A DNA stretch of 8,546 bases from an uncultured SAR116 cluster alpha proteobacterium (lineage in GTDB: Bacteria > Pseudomonadota > Alphaproteobacteria > Puniceispirillales > Puniceispirillaceae): positions 1-8,546 of the forward strand of contig CABYOG010000039.1 in the NCBI GenBank assembly GCA_902520575.1, written 5' to 3'. The notes below the pieces were generated by a model. It was given only the letters and a program-made list of their open reading frames with translations, did no database searches and had not been told where the DNA came from. Every line of letters starts with the position of its first letter. The first letter of the stretch is position 1. Below, in pieces: positions 1-6,435 of this stretch. Made by a program: the position numbers and the translations under genes.

Positions 1-2
1 GA

Positions 3-932
3 CATGCGCTGGTGCGGGGTGAGGTAATGGGGCTTGCCGCCCATTTTCTGCTTATTGGCTTGTGTGCGATTGTCTTTATTCCGGCATCTGCGCTGGGGCT
101 GAGCGCGGCCGGGACCGTTGCCCCTGTGACTATTTCGTTATTTGTCGGGGCCTTTATTTTTGGCCTCGGCATGCAGCTTGCAAATGGCTGCGGATCTGGC
201 GTGTTGTACAGCTTTGGGAGCGGTTCAGGCCGGATGTTGGTTGCGCTGCCATTTTTCATTATAGGCTCTGTTCTGGGATCATTTTTGCTTCCATCTGCAT
301 TAGGCTGGGGATCAGTAGGGCCGGTGGCCATCGCAGGCAGTCTGTCTGATGGTCTGCGCACAATTGTCAATCTTTCTTTTATTAGTGTTGCCGGTTTTGG
401 TTTTTATCTGCTGGGGCGCCACCGTGGCCAACAGCTCTCAAAACGTCTGGTGCTAGCGTGTCTGGTTATCGCTGCATTATGCTGGGCTGTTTTTGTGCTG
501 TCTGGACATCCTTGGGGCGTTACATTTGGCTTTACCTTATGGGGCGCAAAACTAGCGCAGGATATTGGCATACCTGTGGAAAATTTCACTTTCTGGCAGT
601 GGCCGGGCCCAGCGCGCGCATTAAGCCATTCACTGTTATCAGATATATCCAGCTTGATGAATATAGGTATGGTTTTGGGGGCAGCCATGGTTGCCGCTGG
701 TTCTGGTCAGCTCTCACGTCAAAACTGGCCGTCAGGACAGCAGTTGGTTGCTGCAGCCGTTGGAGGAGTTTTGATGGGAATTGGGGCAAGACTGTCGTTT
801 GGCTGTAATATTGGGGCCTTTCTGGGTGGAATTGCCTCTGGCTCATTGCATGGCTGGATCTGGTTTGTTGTGGCGATGACGGGCAGCTGGGCAGGCATTC
901 AGATACGACCGCGCTTCGGACTGGAAAAATAG
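3..932 (+). CDS. YeeE/YedE (TsuA-like) sulfur-compound membrane transporter, 5' partial
   Basis: Integral inner-membrane protein of the YeeE/YedE family, whose characterised member TsuA imports thiosulfate through conserved cysteines. Counting from the GTG at 12, about eight hydrophobic segments are visible. The two family signatures are NGCGSG around Cys60 and SFGCNIGAFLGGIASGS around Cys265, with HPWGVTFGFTLWGAKL (about 166-181) between them. The frame is open to the left edge and the upstream codons (H-A-L before V-R-G-E) continue the family pattern ALVRGE, so the gene very likely starts outside the window and the GTG at 12 is internal; an N-terminal segment of some tens of residues is missing. 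A small Cys-rich ORF follows after 13 bases and may be co-transcribed. Family is sure; the exact substrate (thiosulfate or another sulfur species) is inferred. Confidence 0.88.
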   Translation, partial: HALVRGEVMGLAAHFLLIGLCAIVFIPASALGLSAAGTVAPVTISLFVGAFIFGLGMQLANGCGSGVLYSFGSGSGRMLVALPFFIIGSVLGSFLLPSALGWGSVGPVAIAGSLSDGLRTIVNLSFISVAGFGFYLLGRHRGQQLSKRLVLACLVIAALCWAVFVLSGHPWGVTFGFTLWGAKLAQDIGIPVENFTFWQWPGPARALSHSLLSDISSLMNIGMVLGAAMVAAGSGQLSRQNWPSGQQLVAAAVGGVLMGIGARLSFGCNIGAFLGGIASGSLHGWIWFVVAMTGSWAGIQIRPRFGLEK

Positions 933-945
933 GCAGGACGTAGCA

Positions 946-1107
946 ATGATACTTTCACCAAAGAAAATTTATCTGATGCTAATCGTTCTTGGCGCCATCC
1001 TCATGACGTTTGATCATTTGACCAGCAACGCGTTGACTGATGTCGGCTCGCCGTCTGAGCTCGGCAATGCCTGTGCGCCCTGCGGTGCGCCTTGTGTTGA
1101 TAACTAG
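946..1107 (+). CDS. Small membrane-anchored protein with CxxCxxxC tail, unknown function
   Basis: A 53-residue ORF beginning MILSPKKIYL. After a short basic N-terminus, residues about 8-24 form one hydrophobic segment (signal anchor or uncleaved signal), followed by a polar stretch and a cysteine motif near the end, NACAPCGAPC (Cys43, Cys46, Cys50). It starts 13 bases after the YeeE/YedE stop with a purine-rich AGGCAGGA stretch just upstream, and ends 26 bases before the convergent carbonic anhydrase gene, so it fills the gap between two genes. I do not recognise a family. The context suggests a role linked to sulfur transport, for example a periplasmic thiol partner, but this is inference. 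The reading frame could be chance; the ribosome site, hydrophobic anchor and clustered cysteines argue that it is real. Confidence 0.55.
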   Translation: MILSPKKIYLMLIVLGAILMTFDHLTSNALTDVGSPSELGNACAPCGAPCVDN

Positions 1108-1133
1108 TCAAAATAGCAGCAGAGATAAGCTGT

Positions 1134-1730
1134 TCAGTTTGTTTTTGGTGGCAAAGGTACAGGCGTGAATTTATAAGGTCCGCCGGCAACGCCAAGCCTG
1201 GCTGCCCGTCCGAATTCAACATATTTATGCGCAGTCTGCAGGAACTTTTGCTGTGTGGCTTCATCTAGTTCGCGCATTAGCTTTGCCGGGCTACCCGCCC
1301 ATAACTGGCCGGAAGGGACAGTTTTACCAGGTGGCACAAGCGCACCAGCTGCCACCATTGCACCGCTTTCCACGACAGCCCCGTCCAGCACAATAGCGCC
1401 CATACCAACAAAGCTATTATCCTGCAGGGTACAGGCATGGACAATAGCGCCATGACCAACTGTGACATATTCTCCGATGATAGTTGGCAATGTTCCTGAA
1501 TCAATATGCACCACTGAATTATCTTGAATATTGCTGCCCTTGCCAATAGTGATGTAATTGGCATCACCGCGCAGAGTCACATTGTGCCAGATGGAACAGT
1601 CCGCGCCGATTCGAACAGAGCCCATAATAGCAGCAGTACTGGCAATATAGGCTGTGTCGTCAATCTCCGGGCAGTTATCGCAATATGCCTCAATAAACGG
1701 TCCCGAAAGTGATGAGGGTGTGTTCAGCAT
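1134..1730 (-). CDS. Gamma-class carbonic anhydrase family protein
   Basis: A 198-residue left-handed beta-helix protein with hexapeptide repeats (for example IGADCSIWHNVTLRGD, IGKGSNIQDNSVVH, VGHGAIVHACTL). The three zinc-ligand histidines of the gamma-carbonic anhydrase/CaiE/PaaY family are present: His75 (VVHID), His93 and His98 (VGHGAIVH). So are Arg54 and Asp56 of the family's RGD motif and Gln69. The C-terminus (SPAKLMRELDE, then a helix to about 183) is typical. Members reversibly hydrate CO2, although some relatives such as PaaY are thioesterases, so catalysis is not certain. A GGAGAG ribosome site lies just upstream of the ATG. The gene lies 57 bases downstream of matB on the same strand and is probably co-transcribed, which would link it to CO2 released from malonyl-CoA. 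Confidence 0.88.
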   Translation of the reverse strand: MLNTPSSLSGPFIEAYCDNCPEIDDTAYIASTAAIMGSVRIGADCSIWHNVTLRGDANYITIGKGSNIQDNSVVHIDSGTLPTIIGEYVTVGHGAIVHACTLQDNSFVGMGAIVLDGAVVESGAMVAAGALVPPGKTVPSGQLWAGSPAKLMRELDEATQQKFLQTAHKYVEFGRAARLGVAGGPYKFTPVPLPPKTN

Positions 1731-1780
1731 TATGGTCTCTCCATTTCCTCCACAGAACAGGATAATCTGTAATATGGACC

Positions 1781-1798
1781 TGTTTGTTTAAACAAACA
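1781..1798. repeat. Perfect 18-bp palindrome over the matB stop codon
   Basis: TGTTTGTTTAAACAAACA is identical to its own reverse complement and contains the matB TAA. It lies in the 57-base gap leading to the carbonic anhydrase gene. It could be a weak transcript hairpin, an operator for the downstream gene, or a chance A/T-rich palindrome. No T tract follows on the matB strand, so it is not a classical rho-independent terminator. Confidence 0.5.
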
Positions 1799-3293
1799 AT
1801 TCTTTGTGTTCTGCACGCAGCGTTACTTTCTGCACCTTGCCCATTGTGTTTCGCGGCAGCGCCTCAACAAAAAACACAGCTTTAGGCTGCTTGAATTTTG
1901 CTATCTTATTAGCCAAGAACTCCATGACGCTTTCTTCATTCAATGTTTTGTCTGCTGCCACAATTACAGCAACAACAGCCTCACCAAAGTCAGGATGTGG
2001 CACACCAATCACAGCTGATTCAGTGACCCCTTCTAGCTCATCTACCATACTTTCAATTTCCTTTGGATAGACATTCAGCCCGCCAGAAATGATTAAATCT
2101 TTATCCCGCCCGACAATGACGATATAGCCATGCTCGTCAATGCGAGCCATGTCCCCGGTGATAAAGTACCCGTCATCACGAAAGGATTCTTTCGTCTTTT
2201 CAGGCATTTGCCAGTATCCTGTGAACACATTATCGCCTTTAAGCTCAATTATGCCAATCTCACCATCAGGCACTGATTTACCTGTTTTAGCATCTGCAAT
2301 CCGCAGCTCAACACCTGGCAGTGGCACGCCAACTGTGCCAGCTATCCTCTCGCCATCATAAGGGTTTGATGTACTCATATTGGTTTCGGTCATTCCGTAT
2401 CGTTCCAGTATTTTCTTACCCGTACGGGCGGCAAAGCTTTTATGCGTTTCAGCCAAAAGTGGGGCAGAGCCGGAAATGAAAAGGCGCATATGCTGGCTGG
2501 CTTCGCGGGTGAACCGCTCCTCATTTAGCAATCTTGTATAAAAAGTCGGAACCCCCATCATTGTTGTAGCTCGCGGCAAGAAAGACAGCGCTTTATCAGC
2601 GTCGAATTTTGGTAAAAAGATCATGCTACCCCCAACCATAGCCAGCAGATTGCAGGCCACAAACAAACCATGGGTGTGATATATTGGCAGCATATGCAAC
2701 AACACATCATTTTTTTTAAACTGCCAAAAATCACGCAACACCTCTGTGTTGGAGTGCAGGTTACGATGACAGAGCTGCGCACCTTTGGACCGGCCGGTTG
2801 TGCCTGATGTGTATAGAATGGCAGCTAGATCCTCAGAGCCTCTAGCAACGGCTTCAAACTGAGCGGCTTGCTGCTTTGCTAGCGCAGGTAGGGTGCCGCT
2901 TTCATCTGCATTCAGGGTGAGCAAATTTGCCCCTTGCGCTTCTGCTATGGGGGTTACTGCCTGTTTGGCCTTTTCATCAACAACAACCAGACGGGCCTGC
3001 GCATTAGAAATAAAGTATTCAAGTTCATGGGCGGTGTAGCTTGTATTCAAAGGCAGATAAACACCACCAGCCTTAATTGTTGCCACATAAAGAGCAAGCT
3101 GGGTATTTGATTTAGCCGCTTGTACTGCGACTCTGTCTCCTGTTTTCAGACCACTGGCAATCAGCGCACGCGCCAGCTTATTCACCTGTTCATGAAAAGT
3201 GGCATAGGATAATGTCTGTGTCTCGCCAATCAGGAAAGGTTTTGGATTATCTTCATGCGGGGCAAATACACGATCATAAAGATGGTTGCTCAT
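1788..3293 (-). CDS. matB: Malonyl-CoA synthetase (acyl-CoA ligase, ANL superfamily)
   Basis: Cytosolic ligase forming malonyl-CoA (or methylmalonyl-CoA) from the dicarboxylate, ATP and CoA. The 501-residue product matches the length and, along its whole course, the remembered sequence of Rhodopseudomonas palustris MatB. From the Met at 3293, the P-loop YTSGTTGRSKGA is at about 161-172, PIYHTHGLFV at 203-212, MRLFISGSAPLL near 269-280, RYGMTETNMSTSNPYDGER at 298-316, TGD near 379, the hinge GRDKDLIISGG near 395, and PRNTMGKVQK at 480-489 with catalytic Lys486. A longer reading from 3347 adds 18 residues without family resemblance; the internal start has an AAAGG ribosome site and fits the predicted promoter, so it is preferred. 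The stop codon lies inside a perfect 18-bp palindrome. It is transcribed away from the CoA-transferase operon and leads the matB-carbonic anhydrase pair. Confidence 0.93.
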   Translation of the reverse strand: MSNHLYDRVFAPHEDNPKPFLIGETQTLSYATFHEQVNKLARALIASGLKTGDRVAVQAAKSNTQLALYVATIKAGGVYLPLNTSYTAHELEYFISNAQARLVVVDEKAKQAVTPIAEAQGANLLTLNADESGTLPALAKQQAAQFEAVARGSEDLAAILYTSGTTGRSKGAQLCHRNLHSNTEVLRDFWQFKKNDVLLHMLPIYHTHGLFVACNLLAMVGGSMIFLPKFDADKALSFLPRATTMMGVPTFYTRLLNEERFTREASQHMRLFISGSAPLLAETHKSFAARTGKKILERYGMTETNMSTSNPYDGERIAGTVGVPLPGVELRIADAKTGKSVPDGEIGIIELKGDNVFTGYWQMPEKTKESFRDDGYFITGDMARIDEHGYIVIVGRDKDLIISGGLNVYPKEIESMVDELEGVTESAVIGVPHPDFGEAVVAVIVAADKTLNEESVMEFLANKIAKFKQPKAVFFVEALPRNTMGKVQKVTLRAEHKELFV

Positions 3294-3360
3294 TTTAAGG
3301 GGACCTTTCTTCCTGTCACAAGGCCAGGACTTTTCGGAATTAAGCATAGATCAAAGTGGA

Positions 3361-3388
3361 GATATACCTCTTCAGGGGCCTCATGCAA
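3361..3388 (-). promoter_or_regulatory. Candidate matB promoter
   Basis: On the minus strand TTGCAT (3388-3383) and TATATC (3366-3361) are separated by 16 bases, resembling -35 and -10 elements. The implied transcription start lies about 60 bases before the matB ATG at 3293 and would leave almost no leader for a start at 3347. The -35 element falls within one arm of the 12-bp inverted repeat (3382-3393), so a protein bound there could block it. Prediction only. Confidence 0.4.
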
Positions 3389-3539
3389 AACCATCTTTGC
3401 TCGCATCGCTTCCGTCAGATGAGATTTAGTTTTTAGCCTTGCGGAAGGCGCGATTAACCATGTTGACAGCTAGACATTAAAGCGTCTTAATTTGGTATTC
3501 AATATTTTAGTTTACTCCTCTTGCAGGTGGTTTTGCATG
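3382..3539. repeat. 12-bp inverted repeat flanking the divergent promoters (candidate operator pair)
   Basis: CATGCAAAACCA at 3382-3393 recurs exactly in inverted orientation as TGGTTTTGCATG at 3528-3539. One copy overlaps the predicted matB -35 element. The other lies in the transcribed leader of the CoA-transferase operon, overlapping a possible leader-peptide start. A 12-base exact match within about 230 bases is unlikely by chance, and the placement would suit a shared regulator acting on both directions. Which regulator is not visible in the window. Confidence 0.5.
3463..3491 (+). promoter_or_regulatory. Sigma70-type promoter for the CoA-transferase operon
   Basis: A consensus -35 TTGACA (3463-3468) is followed after exactly 17 bases by CTTAAT (3486-3491), matching four of six -10 consensus positions. 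The predicted start near 3498 gives a leader of about 80 bases before the ATG at 3579. It is the only visible promoter for the CoA-transferase, crotonase and TIM-barrel genes. Confidence 0.6.
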
Positions 3540-3566
3540 CCTCATTCCTGCAGCAGTCATGTATAA
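3537..3566 (+). CDS. Possible 9-codon leader peptide
   Basis: MPHSCSSHV is encoded in the predicted mRNA leader of the CoA-transferase operon. It has its own AGGTGG ribosome site (3525-3530) six bases before the ATG, and its TAA (3564-3566) overlaps the AAAAGG ribosome site (3565-3570) of the next gene. This layout would suit translational coupling or leader control, but so short an ORF may be chance. Confidence 0.25.
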   Translation: MPHSCSSHV

Positions 3567-3578
3567 AAGGATTTTGTT

Positions 3579-4763
3579 ATGGCATTTGAGCCGTCTTGTC
3601 CCATTCTCGATCATATAACCGTGCTTGACCTGACCCGCGTACGATCAGGTCCGACGTGTGTGCGTCAACTTGCGGATTGGGGAGCAAATGTACTTAAGAT
3701 AGAAACACCATCTGAGGCCGGGTCGGATATGGGGGGAACACGTGACAGTTCTGACTTTCAGAATCTGCAGCGCAATAAACGATCTATGGTGCTTGATCTG
3801 AAATCTGATGCAGGTAAATCCATTTTTTTAAAGATGGCAGAAACAGCAGATGTTATCGTTGAAAATTACCGGCCTGATGTTAAACATCGTCTTGGCATTG
3901 ATTATGAGACTATAAAGTCGTTTAACCCTCGCATTGTTTATGCCTCTATCTCTGGTTTTGGTCAGGATGGTCCTTTATCAAAGCGGCCTGGATTTGACCA
4001 GATTGCCCAAGGTATGGGTGGGCTGATGTCAATTACAGGTGCGCCCGGGCAGGGGCCAATGCGGGTCGGTATTCCGATTGCTGATCTAACCGCTGGCGGT
4101 TTTGCTGCGCAGGGAGTTTTGCTGGCACTTCTAGGACGCGAGAAAACAGGTGAGGGGCAGTGGGTGCAAACTTCGCTTTTGCAGGCCCAGATCGCCATGC
4201 TAGATTTTCAAGCAACTCGGTGGCTTATGGACTCAGAAGTGCCTCCTCAAGCAGGAAACAATCACCCTACTTCCATACCAACAGGGGTTTTTGAAACAAG
4301 TGATGGGTTCATAAATATCGCTGCTGTCGGACAACATATTTGGAAGAGGTTCAAGGAAGAAGTTGGGGATAGTAGATTAGATGATGAGATGTTTGAAACA
4401 CGAGATAGTCGAAGTGAAAACCGTGACCTTTTGGGCGAACTCATAAATGAAAATATGAAAAAAGATAGCAGCAAAAATTGGATAAAACGACTTAATGCTG
4501 CTGGCGTCCCAAGTGGTGAGATCAATACCATTGATAAAGTCTTCTCAAATGAACAGGTCCGTCATCTGGGCATTGCCCGAGATATGAACAGCATCGAGCG
4601 GGGCGCAGTTCAGGTAGTGGGTCAGCCAATTATCATGAGCAATGCGGATCCCTCTATTCAACGCCCGCCTCCAGGCAAAGGTGAACATAGTCGCGAGATA
4701 CTTGCCGAATATGGATATAGCGATGCCGAGATTGATGCGTTTGCTAATAAGGGTGTGATATGA
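3579..4763 (+). CDS. CaiB/BaiF-type (class III) CoA transferase
   Basis: Cytosolic enzyme that moves CoA from an acyl-CoA donor to a free carboxylic acid through an aspartyl-anhydride intermediate. At 394 residues it is full length for the family. Visible signatures are LDLTRVRSGPTCVRQLADWGANVLKIE-type N-terminal residues (16-42, quoted here as the family motif region), RNKRSMVLDLK (65-75), ENYRPDV (95-101), SISGFGQDGP (123-132), and RPGFDQIAQGMGG (136-148), in which Asp140 is the expected catalytic aspartate. An AAAAGG ribosome site lies eight bases before the ATG. Its stop overlaps the start of the crotonase gene (ATGA), so the two are translationally coupled. Donor and acceptor cannot be read from sequence; the divergent matB makes a short dicarboxylic acid such as malonate a reasonable guess. 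Formyl-, succinyl- or other acid-specific transferases are alternatives. Confidence 0.88.
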   Translation: MAFEPSCPILDHITVLDLTRVRSGPTCVRQLADWGANVLKIETPSEAGSDMGGTRDSSDFQNLQRNKRSMVLDLKSDAGKSIFLKMAETADVIVENYRPDVKHRLGIDYETIKSFNPRIVYASISGFGQDGPLSKRPGFDQIAQGMGGLMSITGAPGQGPMRVGIPIADLTAGGFAAQGVLLALLGREKTGEGQWVQTSLLQAQIAMLDFQATRWLMDSEVPPQAGNNHPTSIPTGVFETSDGFINIAAVGQHIWKRFKEEVGDSRLDDEMFETRDSRSENRDLLGELINENMKKDSSKNWIKRLNAAGVPSGEINTIDKVFSNEQVRHLGIARDMNSIERGAVQVVGQPIIMSNADPSIQRPPPGKGEHSREILAEYGYSDAEIDAFANKGVI

Positions 4764-5572
4764 AACTTTCTGATTTAGACAGTTATGCAGAAGGCAAAAT
4801 CCTCGCTGGTTGCATTGATCTCACAGGCTATGTGGTGATCAATAATCCTGAAAGACACAATGCTGTTTCTCTTGCAATGTACGAAGCTGCTGCAGAAGTT
4901 GTGGAAGCTATGGCCTTAGATGATAATGTGCGGCTTTTGATTATTCGCGGTGCAGGTGGGAAAGCTTTTGCTTCAGGGGCCGACATTTCCAAATTTGAAA
5001 AAGAACGGTCAAGTGAGGCGCAAGTTGCAGCTTATACAGCTGCCTCTACCCGGTTCTATAATGCCGTATTTACGTTTCCAAAACCAACAATTGCGCAAAT
5101 CACCGGCTATTGTATCGGTGGCGGGATGGGGCTTGCTGTCTGCTGCGATATCCGGCTGTGCGAGGATAAATCACGTTTTGCTGTTCCAGCAGCAAGGCTA
5201 GGACTGGGTTACGGGTTTGACGGCGTATCCCGCCTGTCAGCTCTGGTTGGCCCGTCAATGGTAAAGGAAATTTTCTTTACTGCCCGTCAGTTTGCCGCAC
5301 AGGAGGCCTATGATATGGGGCTAGTTAATCGTGTACTGCCTGGGCATATGCTTGAAGCTTATGTGGCAGATTACGCCAAGCGCATCGCTGAAAACGCGCC
5401 AATGACGATGGCATCAGTAAAGGCGATTACTGCGGATATACAAAAGGCTGAAACAGAACGTGACCGTGCCCACATTGATGCGCTTGTCAAAGCTTGTTTT
5501 GACAGTGAAGATTATATTGAGGGTCGTCGGGCTTTTATGGAAAAGCGTAAACCGCAATTCAAGGGACGCTAA
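4760..5572 (+). CDS. Crotonase-fold protein (enoyl-CoA hydratase/isomerase family) without the hydratase glutamates
   Basis: A 270-residue crotonase-superfamily protein, full length. The CoA/oxyanion segments are present: AFASGADISKF (69-79) and ITGYCIGGGMGLA (114-126), and the C-terminus SEDYIEGRRAFMEKRKP is typical. By alignment from memory with rat enoyl-CoA hydratase, catalytic Glu144 is Gly124 here and Glu164 is Ala144, so ordinary hydration of enoyl-CoA is doubtful. Around 147-159 the pattern LGxxYxxxGxxxL places Tyr151 where E. coli methylmalonyl-CoA decarboxylase (ScpB/YgfG) has its active-site Tyr140; the stretch VKEIFFTA and the C-terminal SEDYxEG also resemble ScpB. The ScpB His66 and Glu113 equivalents are not kept (Ala74, Gly124). 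An acyl-CoA decarboxylase or isomerase is therefore possible. The gene overlaps the CoA-transferase stop by four bases. Confidence 0.85.
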   Translation: MKLSDLDSYAEGKILAGCIDLTGYVVINNPERHNAVSLAMYEAAAEVVEAMALDDNVRLLIIRGAGGKAFASGADISKFEKERSSEAQVAAYTAASTRFYNAVFTFPKPTIAQITGYCIGGGMGLAVCCDIRLCEDKSRFAVPAARLGLGYGFDGVSRLSALVGPSMVKEIFFTARQFAAQEAYDMGLVNRVLPGHMLEAYVADYAKRIAENAPMTMASVKAITADIQKAETERDRAHIDALVKACFDSEDYIEGRRAFMEKRKPQFKGR

Positions 5573-5592
5573 TCGCGTCAAAAGGGTATGGG

Positions 5593-6435
5593 ATGGCAAA
5601 GCTGACACTGAAACAACGTATAGGCATTGATATTGGTCGACGCGTATCTGTCGAAGATGGAATTGAGTGGGCGGCACAGAATGATGTTCAAATCATCGAT
5701 GTGCAGACAGATATTCATCCGAATGCGTTGGAAAGCTTTGATGCTAAGCGGATTAAGGGTGTGCGCTCAGCCAAGGAAAAACATGGGCTGAGACTGGGGC
5801 TTCATACTCTATCTGGCGTCAACGTTGCTGAAATTTCACCGTTCTGCCGAGATGCGGTCGATGCATACATGAAAGCTTATATCGATTTGGCTCCGCAAAT
5901 TGGGGCGGAATGGATTGTGGTGCATGGCGGCTATCATTTTACCGCCTGCCGTACAATTCGCATGCAGGCCTCAATTGAACGGCTGAAGCGCATTTCTGCT
6001 TATGCAGAGAAAAAAGGGGTTACGTTGCTGCTGGAAAACCTAAATTGGGAGCCTGTGCTGGCAGAGGTGAATTACATGCCGGTCACACCAGCAGAAACAA
6101 TGTATTTTTTTCAGCAGGTACAAAGTCCAGCCCTGCGTTGGTCATTTACAGCTAATCACGCACATTTTTTGCCGGGTGTCGGCATTTCCAATTTCATTGA
6201 TGCTGTGGATTTCTCACTCTGTCATGAAGTCAGGTTGGCGGATAATAATGGCTCTTATGAAATTCATCAGCGTCCTGGAGAAGGTACAATCGATTTTGGT
6301 GCGATGTTCAAGAAGATTGAGGGGCTAGGTTATCAGGGGCACTACACCAACGGCTTCACCACAATCGAGGATATGCTAGCAGGGCGCGATTATATGCTGG
6401 CCCGTGCAAAAGAGGCAGGGGTCAAAATCGATTAA
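5593..6435 (+). CDS. Xylose-isomerase-like TIM-barrel protein (sugar phosphate isomerase/epimerase family)
   Basis: A 280-residue protein of the AP-endonuclease-2/xylose-isomerase-like TIM-barrel family. Likely metal and active-site residues are His71 (LGLHTLSG), His111 (VVHGGYHF), Glu148 (LLLENLNWEP), His189 and His191 (TANHAHFLPG), His211, Asp217 (RLADNNGSYEIH), His225 and Glu230 (QRPGEGTIDFG); the last motif resembles the DNxGxxDxHxPPGEGxID segment common in the family. Members isomerise or epimerise sugars and keto acids, or dehydrate or cleave related compounds; the substrate cannot be named. An AAAGGG ribosome site (5581-5586) precedes the ATG by six bases; another ATG at 5588 is out of frame. 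It follows the crotonase by 20 bases and is the last gene of the operon. Its stop codon overlaps that of the convergent desaturase gene. Confidence 0.82.
   Translation: MAKLTLKQRIGIDIGRRVSVEDGIEWAAQNDVQIIDVQTDIHPNALESFDAKRIKGVRSAKEKHGLRLGLHTLSGVNVAEISPFCRDAVDAYMKAYIDLAPQIGAEWIVVHGGYHFTACRTIRMQASIERLKRISAYAEKKGVTLLLENLNWEPVLAEVNYMPVTPAETMYFFQQVQSPALRWSFTANHAHFLPGVGISNFIDAVDFSLCHEVRLADNNGSYEIHQRPGEGTIDFGAMFKKIEGLGYQGHYTNGFTTIEDMLAGRDYMLARAKEAGVKID

Noticed and set aside
12..14. GTG as the true start of the YeeE/YedE gene
   Set aside because: Codons upstream of it, up to the left edge, continue the conserved family pattern and the N-terminal membrane part would be missing, so the gene is taken as 5' partial.
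404..846. Antisense and alternate-frame ORFs within the transporter gene (also those within matB, the CoA transferase and the TctC-like gene)
   Set aside because: They have no recognisable family features and lie wholly inside strong genes in other frames.
1108..1140. Terminator between the small ORF and the carbonic anhydrase gene
   Set aside because: Only a four-base CAGC/GCTG stem is present and the T-rich run after it is interrupted.
3294..3347. 18-residue N-terminal extension of MatB
   Set aside because: The extension has no family resemblance, would leave almost no leader after the candidate promoter, and the Met at 3293 fits MatB length and has a ribosome site.
4255..4530. A/T-rich stretch in the CoA-transferase gene as a sign of transfer or insertion
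   Set aside because: The frame and family pattern continue through it, and the composition follows Lys/Glu/Asn/Asp-rich residues of a variable region.
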